Source: Labedaea rhizosphaerae
GTDB taxonomy: Bacteria > Actinomycetota > Actinomycetes > Mycobacteriales > Pseudonocardiaceae
Direction of reading: 5' to 3'
DNA length: 64,000 nucleotides
NCBI RefSeq assembly: GCF_004362825.1
Contig: NZ_SNXZ01000001.1
Span: 1,612,001-1,676,000, forward strand
The notes under the pieces were generated by a model that saw only the letters and a list, made by a program, of their open reading frames with translations, had not been told where the DNA came from and did not search any database. The position numbers were made by a program, and so were the translations under genes. How positions within the stretch are numbered: the stretch's first letter is position 1; every line of letters begins with the position of its first letter. This document shows positions 18,004 to 27,078 of this stretch, piece after piece.

Positions 18004-18959
18004 GGACCCTGCGCATCGGTACCCGGGGCAGCGCGCTCGCCCTGGCCCAGACCCAGTTGATCGCCGACGAGCTCACCAAGGCGGGCGCGTCGGTGGAGAT
18101 CGTCACCGTCAGCACGCCGGGCGACCGGTCGAGCAAACCGATCGCCGAGATCGGCATCGGCGTGTTCACCTCGGCGCTGCGTGACGCGCTCGCCGACGGC
18201 ACCGTCGACGTGGCGATCCACTCCATGAAGGACCTGCCCACCGCGCCGGACCCGCGGCTCTCGCTCGCCGCGGTCCCGCTCCGGGAGGACCCGAGGGACG
18301 CGCTCGTCGCCCGCGACGGGCTCACCTTGGGCGAACTGCCGGCCGGTGCCCGCATCGGCACCGGCGCGGCGCGCCGCTCCGCGCAGCTGCGGGCGCTCGG
18401 CTTCGACCTCGAGGTCGTGCCGATCCGCGGCAACGTGGACACCCGGTTGAAGATGGTGACCGACGGCAAGCTCGACGCCGTCGTGGTCGCCAAGGCCGGG
18501 CTCGCCCGCCTCGGCCGGGCCGGGGAGATCACCGAGGTGATCGACCCGATCCAGATGCTGCCCGCGCCCGCACAGGGCGCGCTGGCCGTGGAGTGCCGGG
18601 TCGACGACGTCGACACCGAGCACCTCCTCCAGTCCACTGTGGACGACAGGCCGACCAGGGCCGCGGTAGCCGCGGAGCGCGCTTTGCTGGCGGCGCTCGA
18701 AGCCGGCTGCCACGCGCCCGTCGGCGCGCTGGCCGATGTGGTGGAAGACCTCGACGACGAGGGCAAGGTCGTGATGGGCCTGCTCTTGCGCGGGGCCGCC
18801 GCCGAGCACGACTCGTTCGACCCCGCCGGCAGCGGCCGGGTCGGCATGGTGCGTGCCACGGTCACCGGTGACCTTAACGATGGTGTGCGGCTCGGCCGGG
18901 CGTTGGCCGCCGAGCTGCTGGAACTCGGGGCCGGGGCGCTGTCCGGTCCCGAGGCGTAG
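18000..18959 (+). CDS. hemC: Porphobilinogen deaminase (hydroxymethylbilane synthase)
   Basis: Polymerises four porphobilinogens into hydroxymethylbilane. The 319-residue protein carries the conserved substrate-binding stretches [30 protein letters not shown] and RGNVDTRL, and the cysteine that holds the dipyrromethane cofactor in EAGCHAPVG (about residue 237). GTG 18000 overlaps the hemA stop in a GTGA quartet. Directly followed by hemD in the same operon. Confidence 0.96.
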
Positions 18960-18980
18960 TTGATGGGAAGTGGCCTGACG

Positions 18981-20513
18981 ATGACCACCCGTGCACGAAA
19001 GACCCCTGGCCGCGTCGCGTTCGTCGGCTCGGGACCCGGCGACGCCGGCTTGCTGACCGTGCGGGCGCAGCAGTTGCTGGAACGCGCCGACCTGGTGATG
19101 ACCGACCCGGACGTGCCGCAGGGCGTGCTGGCCTGCGCCAGTGCCGAAGCGGAGGTGCGCCCCGCCGTGGGCGCGCCCGGCGACGTCGCCAAGGACCTCG
19201 TGTCCGAGGCGAAGGCCGGCCGGCTGGTGATCCGGCTCGTGTCCGGTGACCCGCTGACGCAGTCCGCGGTCGTCGCCGAGACCCAGGCGGTCGCCAAGTC
19301 CAGCGTCGCGTTCGACGTGGTACCCGGTGTGCCGGCCGGAACGGCGGTGCCCGCGTACGCCGGCATCGCCCTCGGCTCCGCGCACACCGACGTGGACGTG
19401 CGCTCCGACGTCGACTGGGCGGGCCTCGCGGCCTCGCCCGGCCCGATCGTCCTGCACGCGACCGCGACGCACCTCGCCGAGGCGGCGTCCTCGCTCGTCG
19501 AGCACGGCATCGCGGCGCAGACCCCGGTGGCGGTGACCTCCGACGGCACCGGCAACGGCCAGCGCACGATCGACACCACGCTCGCCTCGCTCGCGGCCGA
19601 CGCCGGTGAGCTCTCCGGTCAGCTGATCGTGACCGTGGGCAGCGTCGTGGCGAACCGCCCGAAGCTCTCCTGGTGGGAGTCGCGTGCGCTCTACGGCTGG
19701 CGGGTCCTGGTGCCGCGCACCAAGGACCAGGCCATCGAGATGAGCGAGCGCCTGCGCACCCACGGGGCCATCCCGTCCGAGGTGCCGACGATCTCGGTCG
19801 AGCCGCCGCGCAGTCCCGCGCAGATGGAGCGCTCGGTCAAGGGCCTGGTCGACGGCCGCTACCAGTGGGTGGTGTTCACCTCGACCAACGCGGTGCGCGC
19901 CGTGTGGGAGAAGTTCGCCGAGTTCGGCCTGGACGCCCGTGCGTTCTCCGGCGTGAAGATCGCGTGCGTCGGCGAGTCGACCGCGGAGAAGGTGCGCTCG
20001 TTCGGCATCGTGCCCGAGCTGGTGCCCTCCGGCGAGCAGTCCAGCGAAGGCCTGCTGGCCGACTTCCCGCCCTACGACGACATCCTCGACCCGGTGGAGC
20101 GCGTGCTGCTGCCGCGGGCCGACATCGCGACGGAGACGCTGGCCGCCGGGCTCCGCGATCGTGGCTGGGAAATCGACGACGTGACCGCGTACCGCACCGT
20201 GCGCGCGGCCCCGCCGCCGGCCGAGACCCGCGAGATGATCAAGAGCGGCGGCTTCGACGCGGTGTGCTTCACCTCGTCGTCGACCGTGCGGAACCTGGTC
20301 GGCATCGCGGGGAAGCCGCACGCGCGGACCCTGGTGGCGTGCATCGGCCCGAAGACCGCGGAGACGGCGCGGGAGTTCGGGCTGCGCGTGGACGTGCAGC
20401 CGGAGAACCCGCAGGTCGTGTCCCTTGTGGACGCTCTGGCCGAGCACGCGGCCCGGCTGCGCGCCGAAGGCGCCCTGCCGCCGCCGCGCAAGACCAAGCG
20501 CGCCCGCCGCTAG
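18981..20513 (+). CDS. hemD: Uroporphyrinogen-III synthase fused to a SUMT-like methyltransferase domain
   Basis: 510-residue two-domain protein. Residues 10-230 resemble SUMT/CobA methyltransferases: VGSGPGDAGLLTVRAQQLLERAD, VSGDPLTQS and VVPGVPAGTAVPAYAGI. The GDP loop is altered from the usual GGDPFVFGR, so methylation activity is uncertain. Residues 250-490 are the HemD fold that cyclises and inverts ring D of hydroxymethylbilane (LVPRTKDQA, VFTSTNAVRAV, AYRTV, FTSSSTVRNL, ACIGPKTAETA). The same fusion occurs in M. tuberculosis Rv0511. ATG 18981 has GGGAAG about 10 bp upstream; an ATG at 18963 and a TTG at 18960 are alternatives. It ends the operon before a strong hairpin. Confidence 0.93.
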   Translation: MTTRARKTPGRVAFVGSGPGDAGLLTVRAQQLLERADLVMTDPDVPQGVLACASAEAEVRPAVGAPGDVAKDLVSEAKAGRLVIRLVSGDPLTQSAVVAETQAVAKSSVAFDVVPGVPAGTAVPAYAGIALGSAHTDVDVRSDVDWAGLAASPGPIVLHATATHLAEAASSLVEHGIAAQTPVAVTSDGTGNGQRTIDTTLASLAADAGELSGQLIVTVGSVVANRPKLSWWESRALYGWRVLVPRTKDQAIEMSERLRTHGAIPSEVPTISVEPPRSPAQMERSVKGLVDGRYQWVVFTSTNAVRAVWEKFAEFGLDARAFSGVKIACVGESTAEKVRSFGIVPELVPSGEQSSEGLLADFPPYDDILDPVERVLLPRADIATETLAAGLRDRGWEIDDVTAYRTVRAAPPPAETREMIKSGGFDAVCFTSSSTVRNLVGIAGKPHARTLVACIGPKTAETAREFGLRVDVQPENPQVVSLVDALAEHAARLRAEGALPPPRKTKRARR

Positions 20514-20523
20514 GTTCGACCCT

Positions 20524-20561
20524 CGAAAGCCCCGCGATCCGTTGTGGTTGCGGGGCTTTCG
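20524..20561 (+). terminator. Hairpin ending the rex-hemACD operon
   Basis: CGAAAGCCCCGC pairs perfectly with GCGGGGCTTTCG around a 14-nt loop, 11 bp after the hemD stop. The stem ends in CTTTC but no separate T-run follows. Confidence 0.82.
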
Positions 20562-20635
20562 TGCGCTTGCGAGGGAATTGGCCCGAAAGTCGGCCCGAGC
20601 ACTTTGGGTAACGGACAGTCTCTTAGGGTGGTCAT

Positions 20636-21157
20636 GTGGCCGAACACCTGTTCGTCGATGAGACGAAGGAGCGCGGGTTTCTGTTGACGGCGGTACGCGT
20701 TCGCCCGCAAGAGCTCGACATCGCTCGCAAGGCGGTGCGCGAGCTTGTACTGCCGGGGCAGCGACGGCTGCACTTCACATCGGAGCGGGACTCCCGCCGG
20801 AGGCAAGCGCTGGGCGCCCTCATGCCCCTGGCGGTCGACGCCATGATCTACGACGCCGGCTCGCGCCCCCGTAGGCAGCAGCGTGAGCTGTGCCTTCGTC
20901 GTCTTGTGGCGGACGCGATCTCGGCCGGTGTGCGAATGATCGTGCTCGAGCAGGACGACTCGGTCATGGAACTCGATCGCCGGTTGCTGTTCCAGCGGGT
21001 GCGTGAGCTCGACTGCGATTCCTTGGAGTACCGCCACTTTCGTGCGACCGAGGAGCCGTTGCTCGCAATTCCTGATGCGGTTGCGTGGTGCTGGCAGCGT
21101 GGTGGCCCATGGCGGGCGCGGGTTCGGCCGCTCGTCAGCGCGGTGCAGACCGTCTGA
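20636..21157 (+). CDS. DUF3800-like protein of unknown function
   Basis: 173 residues beginning [16 protein letters not shown], the first strand and acidic pair (Asp8, Glu9) of the DUF3800-type RNase H-like fold, where YIDESG is the common form. Later blocks are [18 protein letters not shown], a YDAG strand, [15 protein letters not shown] with acidic residues, and [13 protein letters not shown]. Related proteins are frequent accessory genes in actinobacteria, and some DUF3800 proteins sit in mobile or defence contexts; no activity is established here. It lies between hemD and hemB, which are neighbours in M. tuberculosis. The GTG start at 20636 has no strong ribosome binding site, and an overlapping ATG is in another frame. 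Codon bias is weaker than in neighbouring genes. Confidence 0.6.
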   Translation: MAEHLFVDETKERGFLLTAVRVRPQELDIARKAVRELVLPGQRRLHFTSERDSRRRQALGALMPLAVDAMIYDAGSRPRRQQRELCLRRLVADAISAGVRMIVLEQDDSVMELDRRLLFQRVRELDCDSLEYRHFRATEEPLLAIPDAVAWCWQRGGPWRARVRPLVSAVQTV

Positions 21158-21351
21158 ACCTGGCCGTGGAAAGCGCGAAGCCTGGCCCACCCACCGTCCG
21201 GAAGGCTGCCAGGCTCACTTCACGCGGCTACTGCCGTGTGCACCACACACATTACCGCAAAGCGACGCAAAGCGGCGATGCCCGAGAACCAGGCCGATCT
21301 CGCGGTTTGGGACAATGGTGGTCCACGAGAAGGCTCCCCGGAGGCGACAGC

Positions 21352-22344
21352 GTGTTCCCCAGTCAGCGGCCGCGACGGTTGCGCAGCACCGCGGCCATGC
21401 GTGCCATGGTCAGCGAGACGACACTGCGGCCGGACCAGCTGGTCCTGCCCATGTTCGTCAAGGAAGGCGCCGGCGAGCCGGTCGGGATCGCGAGCATGCC
21501 GGGCGTCGTCCAGCACACGCGGGACAGCCTGCGCAAAGCCGCGGTCGACGCCGTGCACGCGGGCGTCGGCGGGCTGATGCTCTTCGGCGTCCCGACCACC
21601 AGGGACGCGGTCGGCTCCGGCGGCACCGACCCCGACGGCATCCTCAACGTCGCCCTGCGCGACCTGAAAGCCGAACTCGGTGACGCGACGGTCCTGATGG
21701 CCGACCTCTGCCTCGACGAGTTCACCGACCACGGGCACTGCGGCGTCCTGGACGCCGACGGCCGGGTCGACAACGACGCCACTCTGCGGCTCTACGCCGA
21801 CATGGCGCTGGCGCAGGCCGAGGCGGGCGCCCACCTGGTCGGGCCCAGCGGGATGATGGACGGCCAGGTCGGCGTGATCCGCTCCGCGCTGGACAAGGCG
21901 GGCCACCTCGACACCGGCATCCTCGCCTACACCGTCAAGTACGCCTCGGCCTTCTTCGGTCCCTTCCGCGAGGCCGTCGAGTCGCAGCTCAAGGGCGACC
22001 GCAAGACCTACCAGCAGGACCCGGGCAACGTCCGCGAAGCCCTGCGCGAGCTGCGGCTCGACCTCGACGAGGGCGCCGACCTGGTCATGGTCAAACCGGG
22101 GCTGCCCTACCTGGACGTGCTGCGCGCGGTCGCCGACGCCTCCGACGTGCCCGTTGCCGTCTACCAGGTCTCCGGCGAGTACGCGATGGTCGAGGCGGCC
22201 GCCGCCAACGGCTGGCTCGACCGGCGCCGCACGATCATGGAGACGCTCACGTCGCTGCGCCGCGCCGGTGCGGACGTGGTGCTGACGTACTGGGCGGTCG
22301 AGGCGGCCGGATGGCTGCGTGAGCGCGACGGGCTGCCCCGGTAG
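21352..22344 (+). CDS. hemB: Delta-aminolevulinic acid dehydratase (porphobilinogen synthase)
   Basis: Condenses two aminolevulinates to porphobilinogen. 330 residues: MFVKEG strand, [13 protein letters not shown], the metal/allosteric loop [13 protein letters not shown], first active-site lysine in [14 protein letters not shown], and second in [10 protein letters not shown] forming the Schiff base, then YQVSGEY. The active-site loop has [13 protein letters not shown] rather than the three-cysteine zinc site, so it is probably a magnesium or mixed type enzyme. The GTG start at 21352 is fixed by GGAGG 7 bp upstream; the frame stays open for 267 bp further 5' but without hemB-like sequence. It is separated from hemD by the accessory gene and a terminator, so it needs its own promoter. 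Confidence 0.95.
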   Translation: MFPSQRPRRLRSTAAMRAMVSETTLRPDQLVLPMFVKEGAGEPVGIASMPGVVQHTRDSLRKAAVDAVHAGVGGLMLFGVPTTRDAVGSGGTDPDGILNVALRDLKAELGDATVLMADLCLDEFTDHGHCGVLDADGRVDNDATLRLYADMALAQAEAGAHLVGPSGMMDGQVGVIRSALDKAGHLDTGILAYTVKYASAFFGPFREAVESQLKGDRKTYQQDPGNVREALRELRLDLDEGADLVMVKPGLPYLDVLRAVADASDVPVAVYQVSGEYAMVEAAAANGWLDRRRTIMETLTSLRRAGADVVLTYWAVEAAGWLRERDGLPR

Positions 22345-22347
22345 CCT
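22342..22347 (+). promoter_or_regulatory. -10-like element (TAGCCT) overlapping the hemB stop codon
   Basis: TAGCCT begins on the hemB TAG stop and lies 6 bp before the GTG of the 27-codon reading frame at 22354, the spacing of leaderless starts elsewhere in the window. Confidence 0.4.
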
Positions 22348-22353
22348 TCGGCC

Positions 22354-22437
22354 GTGAGCGAGCTTGCGAGCGAACCGATCTGGCACAGCGAGCCGGCGAA
22401 CGCCGGCCCCGAGCCCCTGGCGAGGGGGTGGGCGTGA
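22354..22437 (+). CDS. Possible 27-residue leader peptide
   Basis: A short frame (MSELASEPIWHSEP..., 27 residues) starts 6 bp after a TAGCCT hexamer and ends in a GTGA overlap with the start of the membrane protein gene at 22434, so it could be a translated, coupled leader. Against this, the DNA at its start (GAGCGAGCTTGCGAGCGAAC) looks like a small inverted repeat of the kind often dispersed in actinobacterial genomes, so the frame may be incidental. Confidence 0.3.
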   Translation: MSELASEPIWHSEPANAGPEPLARGWA

Positions 22438-22955
22438 GTACACCAGGCGATCGGGACGAATCGGCGGACGAGGTCAAGGCTGAGCCGGAGCGGCCCATCA
22501 TGCCGACGGCGGCCGAGGCGAAGGCCGCGCAGGGGACCGATCCGACGCCGCGCCCGGTGCAGACCGCGATCGGCATGCTGTTCGCTTCCGGGGCCGTGTG
22601 CCTGATCGCCGGGATCCTGGTGCTGCTGTTCCGCCAGGCGCAGATCGACTACCAGGTCCAGCACCCGCCCGCGCCGAACCTCACGCGCGACGACATCGCC
22701 GGCAACGTGACGATCCAGGCCGTGCTGCTGATCATCGCCGCCGTGGTCAACGCCGCGTTCATCTGGCTCTTCGGCATCAAGGTCCGCATCGGCGACAAGC
22801 GCTCGCGGACTCGGCTGACCGTGATCGTGTTGCTGCTCGGGCTGTTCCAGTTCTTCTTCGGCAGCCCCATCAGCGCGTTCGGCGTGCTGATCGGCCTCAT
22901 CGGCCTCATCATGCTGTTCCTCCCGAGCGTGAAGTCGTTCTTCGTCAAGCAGTGA
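22434..22955 (+). CDS. Three- or four-helix membrane protein of unknown function
   Basis: 173 residues: a charged N-terminal 50 residues, then hydrophobic helices at about 48-70, 90-115, 122-140 and 142-163, and a short basic end. It occupies the position after hemB that holds a membrane protein (Rv0513) in M. tuberculosis. No catalytic or transport motif is visible. GTG 22434 is chosen over GTG 22428 because the AGGGGG upstream then has normal spacing. It is followed at 7 bp by another small membrane protein gene; the two and the next pair probably form one transcription unit leading to hemL. Confidence 0.72.
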   Translation: MSTPGDRDESADEVKAEPERPIMPTAAEAKAAQGTDPTPRPVQTAIGMLFASGAVCLIAGILVLLFRQAQIDYQVQHPPAPNLTRDDIAGNVTIQAVLLIIAAVVNAAFIWLFGIKVRIGDKRSRTRLTVIVLLLGLFQFFFGSPISAFGVLIGLIGLIMLFLPSVKSFFVKQ

Positions 22956-22962
22956 CACCGCG

Positions 22963-23418
22963 ATGACCACGCCCGACGACTCCGCCCTCGTGCTCTACGC
23001 CGAGCCGGGTTCGAGCCTGTGGCCGGTGTTGTGGGGGCCGGGGTTCGCGCTGGCCGGTGCGTTGGTGGAGGCGATGTCGGGACCGGTCCACGTGGTCGCC
23101 TGGGTCGTGGTCGGGATCGTGCTCGCCGGGCTCGCCCTCGTCTGGGTGCAGGCGCGGCGGCGGGTGTGCGCGGTGCGGCTGACCACGTCGGCGCTGACCC
23201 AAGGCCGGGAGTCGCTGGGCGTGGACAAGCTCGCCGAGGTCGACGACGTCGGCGCGTCGATCGGCGCGCGGGTGCTCGGCGGCGGCTGGTCGGTGCCGCG
23301 CAAGTACACCGAGGTGCCGGTCCGGCTCACCGACGGCAGCACCGTGCTCGCCTGGGCACGCGACGGTGAGGCCCTGCGCGCGGCCCTCAGCCGGTTGCTC
23401 GCCAACCACGACCGGTAA
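22963..23418 (+). CDS. DUF3093-like small membrane protein
   Basis: 151 residues with two closely spaced transmembrane helices (about 20-38 and 44-63) and a soluble C-terminal half: VRLTTSALTQGRESLGV, DDVGASIGARVLGGGWSVPRKY, VRLTDGSTVLAWARDGEALRAAL. This layout of two helices followed by a small beta-rich domain resembles DUF3093 proteins, an assignment from memory with no known biochemical role. The ATG at 22963 follows the previous stop by 7 bp. An association with haem or electron transport would be positional inference only. Confidence 0.65.
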   Translation: MTTPDDSALVLYAEPGSSLWPVLWGPGFALAGALVEAMSGPVHVVAWVVVGIVLAGLALVWVQARRRVCAVRLTTSALTQGRESLGVDKLAEVDDVGASIGARVLGGGWSVPRKYTEVPVRLTDGSTVLAWARDGEALRAALSRLLANHDR

Positions 23419-23421
23419 GTT
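23416..23421 (+). promoter_or_regulatory. -10 element (TAAGTT), leaderless start
   Basis: TAAGTT overlaps the previous gene's TAA stop and is 7 bp before the GTG at 23429; CGAGGA in the spacer is the only possible ribosome binding site. Confidence 0.4.
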
Positions 23422-23428
23422 CGAGGAC

Positions 23429-24001
23429 GTGAGCACGCCCAACAAGCCGAGCGGTGACGAGCTCGGCTCGATGCCGCCGCCCCCGCAAGGGAAGAGTGGC
23501 GGTGCCGAGTCCGGCCCGCCCGTGCGCCCGCGCGCGGTCGACCTGGCGTGTCTGCTGACCCTGATCGGCACGGTCTTCGCGGCCATCGTGACCGCGGTGA
23601 CCTACCTCGGCGACGAGACGGCGATGCGTGAGCTGATCCGCCAGGCCCTCGACGACGCCGGAGAGTCGGCGACCGACGCGGACATCGCGGCGGCCATGAC
23701 GTCGTTCAAGACGATGATCGTGCTGTCCCTGGTCATCGGCGTCGCCGTCGTGCTGTTCTTCGTGATGAAGCTGCGTGCCGGGCGCAACTGGGCGCGGGTG
23801 CTGATCGTCGCGTTCGCGGCCATGAGCGTGTTGATCTTCCTGGCCAACGCGGGCGCCATCGGGCTCGGCGTGGACTTCCTGATCAACGCGGTGTCCGTCG
23901 CCATCTCGGTCGCGACCATCGTCTACTTGTTCCGCGCCGAGTCCAACGCGTACTTCATCGCCGTGAAGCAGCGCCGCCTCGGCGGCTCGCCGAAGGCGTG
24001 A
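23429..24001 (+). CDS. Four-helix membrane protein of unknown function
   Basis: 190 residues: a Pro/Gly-rich cytoplasmic N-terminus (1-35), then hydrophobic helices at about 38-58, 95-117, 124-145 and 147-168. Between the first two helices is an acidic amphipathic region (LIRQALDDAGESATDADIAAAM) that resembles a short helical ectodomain. The C-terminus is cytoplasmic and basic. No family is recognised with confidence. The GTG start is placed at the position predicted by the TAAGTT element; the frame is open upstream but overlaps the previous gene. Confidence 0.68.
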   Translation: MSTPNKPSGDELGSMPPPPQGKSGGAESGPPVRPRAVDLACLLTLIGTVFAAIVTAVTYLGDETAMRELIRQALDDAGESATDADIAAAMTSFKTMIVLSLVIGVAVVLFFVMKLRAGRNWARVLIVAFAAMSVLIFLANAGAIGLGVDFLINAVSVAISVATIVYLFRAESNAYFIAVKQRRLGGSPKA

Positions 24002-24010
24002 GATGCTGCC

Positions 24011-24343
24011 GTGGTGACCAGGGGTGAACGGCTGAACCAGCCGGTGCGTGCGGTCGTCGCCGTCGTCGAGGTGCTGGTCGCCGCCGGCCTGGTGTGGCTC
24101 GCCTTCCAGATGTGGCCGCAGGCCATCGCGATGATCTTCGACAAGGCCGACGACGGCACCGTGCTGATCTCCTCGCGGTACTTCGGCAACTGGGCCGCGG
24201 GCGCGATCGGCGTCGGCACCATCGCCGCGCTGCTGGTGGTGGACGCGATTCGCCAGCTCGTCCTGGCCATGCGCGCGCGCCCGAAGCGCAACGAGCCGAA
24301 GCCGGAGCCGCTCGCCGACGACCTGGCCCAGGTCCAGGCCTGA
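24011..24343 (+). CDS. Two-helix membrane protein of unknown function
   Basis: 110 residues with two transmembrane helices (about 13-38 and 60-83) flanking a loop with [19 protein letters not shown], and a Pro/Glu/Lys-rich cytoplasmic tail. No family is recognised. The GTG start is 9 bp after the preceding stop, and hemL follows after 49 bp, so all these small membrane genes run into hemL. Confidence 0.65.
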   Translation: MVTRGERLNQPVRAVVAVVEVLVAAGLVWLAFQMWPQAIAMIFDKADDGTVLISSRYFGNWAAGAIGVGTIAALLVVDAIRQLVLAMRARPKRNEPKPEPLADDLAQVQA

Positions 24344-24392
24344 CCAAGCCTGTGCCGCCGGTCACTCGGGTGCACCTGGAAGACTGGCGGAC

Positions 24393-25700
24393 GTGACTGG
24401 CTCGGTGGATCGTTCGCAGGCACTGTTCGAGCGCGCGCGGGCGGTGACGCCCGGCGGGGTGAACTCGCCGGTCCGCGCCTTCCAGGCGGTCGGCGGCACA
24501 CCGCGGTTCATGGTCCGCGGCGAGGGCCCCTACCTCTGGGACGCCGACGGCAACCGCTACGTCGACCTGGTCAGCTCGTGGGGCCCGATGATCCTCGGGC
24601 ACGCGCACCCGGCCGTCGTCGACGCGGTGCGCACGGCGGCGACCAGCGGCCTGTCGTTCGGCACGCCGACCGAGGGCGAGGTCGAGCTGGCCGCCGAGCT
24701 CATCGACCGGGTCGCGCCGGTCGAGCAGGTGCGCCTGGTCAACTCCGGCACCGAGGCGACCATGAGCGCGATCCGGCTGGCCCGCGGGTTCACCGGGCGC
24801 AGCAAGATCGTCAAGTTCGCCGGCTGCTACCACGGCCACGTCGACGCGCTGCTCGCCGACGCGGGCTCCGGCGTCGCCACCCTCGGTCTCCCGACAACGC
24901 CCGGCGTGACCGGCGCGCAGGCGCAGGACACGCTCGTCCTGCCCTACAACGACTTGAGCGCGGTCCAGGCCGCGTTCGCCGAGCACGGCGACACGATCGC
25001 GGCGGTGATCACCGAGGCGGCCGCGGGCAACATGGGCGCGATCGCGCCGGTCGACGGTTTCAACGCCGGGCTCAAGGAGCTGTGCACGCAGCACGGGGCG
25101 TTGCTGGTGATCGACGAGGTGATGACCGGGTTCCGGGTCTCGCGATCCGGTTGGTACGGCCTGGAAGGCGTGGCCGGCGACCTCTACACGTTCGGCAAGG
25201 TCATGTCGGGCGGGCTGCCTGCCGCCGCGTTCGGCGGACGCGCCGACGTGATGGCCGCGCTGGCGCCGATCGGGCCGGTCTACCAGGCGGGGACGCTGTC
25301 GGGGAACCCCGTCGCGGTCGCCGCGGGCCTGGCGACCCTGCGCAATGCCGACGCCGGGGTCTACCAGGCCCTGGACGCCAACGCCCAGCGCCTCGGCGAC
25401 CTGTTCGGCAAGGCGCTGTCCGCCGCGGGCGTGCCGCACCAGGTGCAGTACGCGGGCAACCTGGTCAGCGTGTTCTTCACCGACCAGCCCGTGCGCGACT
25501 ACGCCGGTGCCAAGGCCTGCGACACCGCGCGGTTCGCGCCGTTCTTCCACGCCCTGCTGGACGGCGGGGTCTACCCGCCGCCGAGCGCGTTCGAGGCGTG
25601 GTTCGTCAACGCGGCGATGGACGACGCGGCCTTCGAAGTGATCGAACGCGCGCTGCCCGCGGCGGCGCAGGCGGCGTCATCCGTGGCGGTGCCCCAGTGA
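24393..25700 (+). CDS. hemL: Glutamate-1-semialdehyde 2,1-aminomutase
   Basis: PLP enzyme that converts glutamate-1-semialdehyde, the HemA product, into 5-aminolevulinate. The 435-residue class III aminotransferase shows [11 protein letters not shown] at the N-terminus, [15 protein letters not shown] for phosphate binding, CYHGHVD, the DEVMTGFR aspartate for the PLP ring, and the Schiff-base lysine in [17 protein letters not shown]. The GTG start at 24393 places the PGGVNSPVR motif at its usual distance. The stop overlaps the next start (GTGA). With hemA, hemC, hemD and hemB in the window, the pathway from Glu-tRNA to uroporphyrinogen III is complete here. Confidence 0.96.
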   Translation: MTGSVDRSQALFERARAVTPGGVNSPVRAFQAVGGTPRFMVRGEGPYLWDADGNRYVDLVSSWGPMILGHAHPAVVDAVRTAATSGLSFGTPTEGEVELAAELIDRVAPVEQVRLVNSGTEATMSAIRLARGFTGRSKIVKFAGCYHGHVDALLADAGSGVATLGLPTTPGVTGAQAQDTLVLPYNDLSAVQAAFAEHGDTIAAVITEAAAGNMGAIAPVDGFNAGLKELCTQHGALLVIDEVMTGFRVSRSGWYGLEGVAGDLYTFGKVMSGGLPAAAFGGRADVMAALAPIGPVYQAGTLSGNPVAVAAGLATLRNADAGVYQALDANAQRLGDLFGKALSAAGVPHQVQYAGNLVSVFFTDQPVRDYAGAKACDTARFAPFFHALLDGGVYPPPSAFEAWFVNAAMDDAAFEVIERALPAAAQAASSVAVPQ

Positions 25701-26326
25701 CGCGCACGATCGTCCACCTGCTGCGTCACGGCGAGGTCTACAACCCCAACGGCATCCTCTACGGGCGCCTGCCCGGGTACCGGCTGTCGGACACCGGCCA
25801 GCGCCAGGCCCTGACCGTCGCGGAGTTCTTGGCGGGCAACGACATCGTGCACGTCGTCGCGTCCCCTTTGGAGCGTGCGCGGCAGACCGCGGCGCCGATC
25901 GCCGACTCGCACCGCCTGGAACTCGCCACCGACGACCGGCTGATCGAGTCGGAGAACGCCTTCGAGGGCCAGCGCGTCTCGGTCGGCGACGGTGCCCTGC
26001 GCTCGCCCCGCAACTGGCCGCTGCTGCGCAACCCGTTCCGCCCGTCGTGGGGTGAGCCGTACCTGAAGGTGGCCCACCGCATGCTGGCCGCCGTGCACCG
26101 CGCGCGAGCGGCGGCGATCGGGCACGAGGCCGTGTGCGTGTCGCACCAGCTGCCGGTGTGGACGATCCGCCGGTTCCTGGAGGGCAAGCGGCTCTGGCAC
26201 GACCCGCGCAGGCGGCAGTGCTCGCTGGCGTCGCTGACCAGCCTGGAGTTCGACGACGAGCGCCTGGTCGCGATCCGGTACACGGAGCCCGCGGGGGCGT
26301 CCAACCCGAAGGTGACCGGCGCATGA
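25697..26326 (+). CDS. Histidine phosphatase family protein
   Basis: 209-residue phosphoglycerate-mutase-like phosphatase. The phospho-accepting histidine is in [10 protein letters not shown] near the N-terminus, followed by LSDTGQRQA, the arginine in [14 protein letters not shown], and the second histidine in [11 protein letters not shown]. The natural substrate is unknown; the family includes many small phosphatases. The GTG start overlaps the hemL stop by 4 bp and its own stop overlaps the tlpA start, so it is translated between hemL and the cytochrome c genes. In M. tuberculosis the same gene (Rv0525) sits between hemL and the tlpA homologue. Confidence 0.88.
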   Translation: MTRTIVHLLRHGEVYNPNGILYGRLPGYRLSDTGQRQALTVAEFLAGNDIVHVVASPLERARQTAAPIADSHRLELATDDRLIESENAFEGQRVSVGDGALRSPRNWPLLRNPFRPSWGEPYLKVAHRMLAAVHRARAAAIGHEAVCVSHQLPVWTIRRFLEGKRLWHDPRRRQCSLASLTSLEFDDERLVAIRYTEPAGASNPKVTGA

Positions 26327-26898
26327 GGCGGGTTCTGCTCGCGGTGCTGGCGGCCTTGACCTTGGCCGGGTGCGCGACGGACAAGGACGCGCGGCCGGAC
26401 ACCGGGACGTTCGAGCTCGTGTCCCCCGGTGGCAAGACCGACATCACGTACACCGGCGACGACCGCAAGCCGATCTCCAACCTCAGCGGCGAGGACTTGC
26501 TGCAGGAAGGCAAACCGCTCTCGCTCAACGACTTCCGCGGCCAGGTCGTCGTGATCAACTTCTGGGGGGCGTGGTGCCCGCCGTGCCGGGTGGAGGCGCC
26601 GCAGTTGCAGCAGCTCTACGACCAGACTCGCGCGTCGGGCGTGACCGTGCTGGGGATCGACCTGCGGGACAACGACCGGAGCTTCCCGCAGGACTTCGTG
26701 CGTGACCAGAAGATCACGTACCCGTCGATCTACGACCCGGCTGCACGTTCCTTGTTGAGCCTCAAGGGGTATCCGCGGAACACGGTGCCGTCGACGATCA
26801 TCCTGGACCGGCAGCACCGGGTGGCTGCGGTGTACTTGCGCAGCGTCCTGGCCTCGGACATCCAGCCGTTGGTGGACAAGCTCGCCAAGGAGAAGTAG
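26323..26898 (+). CDS. TlpA/ResA-like thioredoxin lipoprotein for cytochrome c maturation
   Basis: 191-residue exported lipoprotein with a lipobox LAGC ending at Cys17. A thioredoxin fold follows with INFWGAWCPPCRVEAP (active-site Cys85 and Cys88) and the cis-proline segment NTVPSTIILD. Such proteins keep the CXXCH cysteines of apocytochrome c reduced outside the membrane, receiving electrons from CcdA, which is the next gene. The ATG overlaps the phosphatase stop. The order tlpA-ccdA-resB-ccsB is the System II cytochrome c biogenesis operon seen as Rv0526-Rv0529. Confidence 0.92.
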   Translation: MRRVLLAVLAALTLAGCATDKDARPDTGTFELVSPGGKTDITYTGDDRKPISNLSGEDLLQEGKPLSLNDFRGQVVVINFWGAWCPPCRVEAPQLQQLYDQTRASGVTVLGIDLRDNDRSFPQDFVRDQKITYPSIYDPAARSLLSLKGYPRNTVPSTIILDRQHRVAAVYLRSVLASDIQPLVDKLAKEK

Positions 26899-27066
26899 CC
26901 CGGCTCTCCGCGGTGTTGGGGGACTTGTGCGCGGCTTGCCGATTGGCTCGGCTCAGGCTCAGCGGCGCTCGTTGGTGCTGCCTGGCCTCGCTGGGCCGTC
27001 GTCCTCTTGGGTGTGGGCGGGGCCACCGTTCGACGGGGCGGAACCGGGCTCTCACATGGCGGTCCT

Positions 27067-27072
27067 TACCCT
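27067..27072 (+). promoter_or_regulatory. -10 element (TACCCT), leaderless ccdA start
   Basis: TACCCT, 6 bp, then GTG at 27079. With 180 bp between tlpA and ccdA, this could provide a separate promoter for ccdA-resB-ccsB. Confidence 0.45.
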
Positions 27073-27078
27073 GAACGG

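Noticed and set aside
21160-21350. Small zinc/HNH-like gene upstream of hemB
   Set aside because: [12 protein letters not shown] lacks the upstream Cys pair and has no start signal; mentioned only as a possible remnant.
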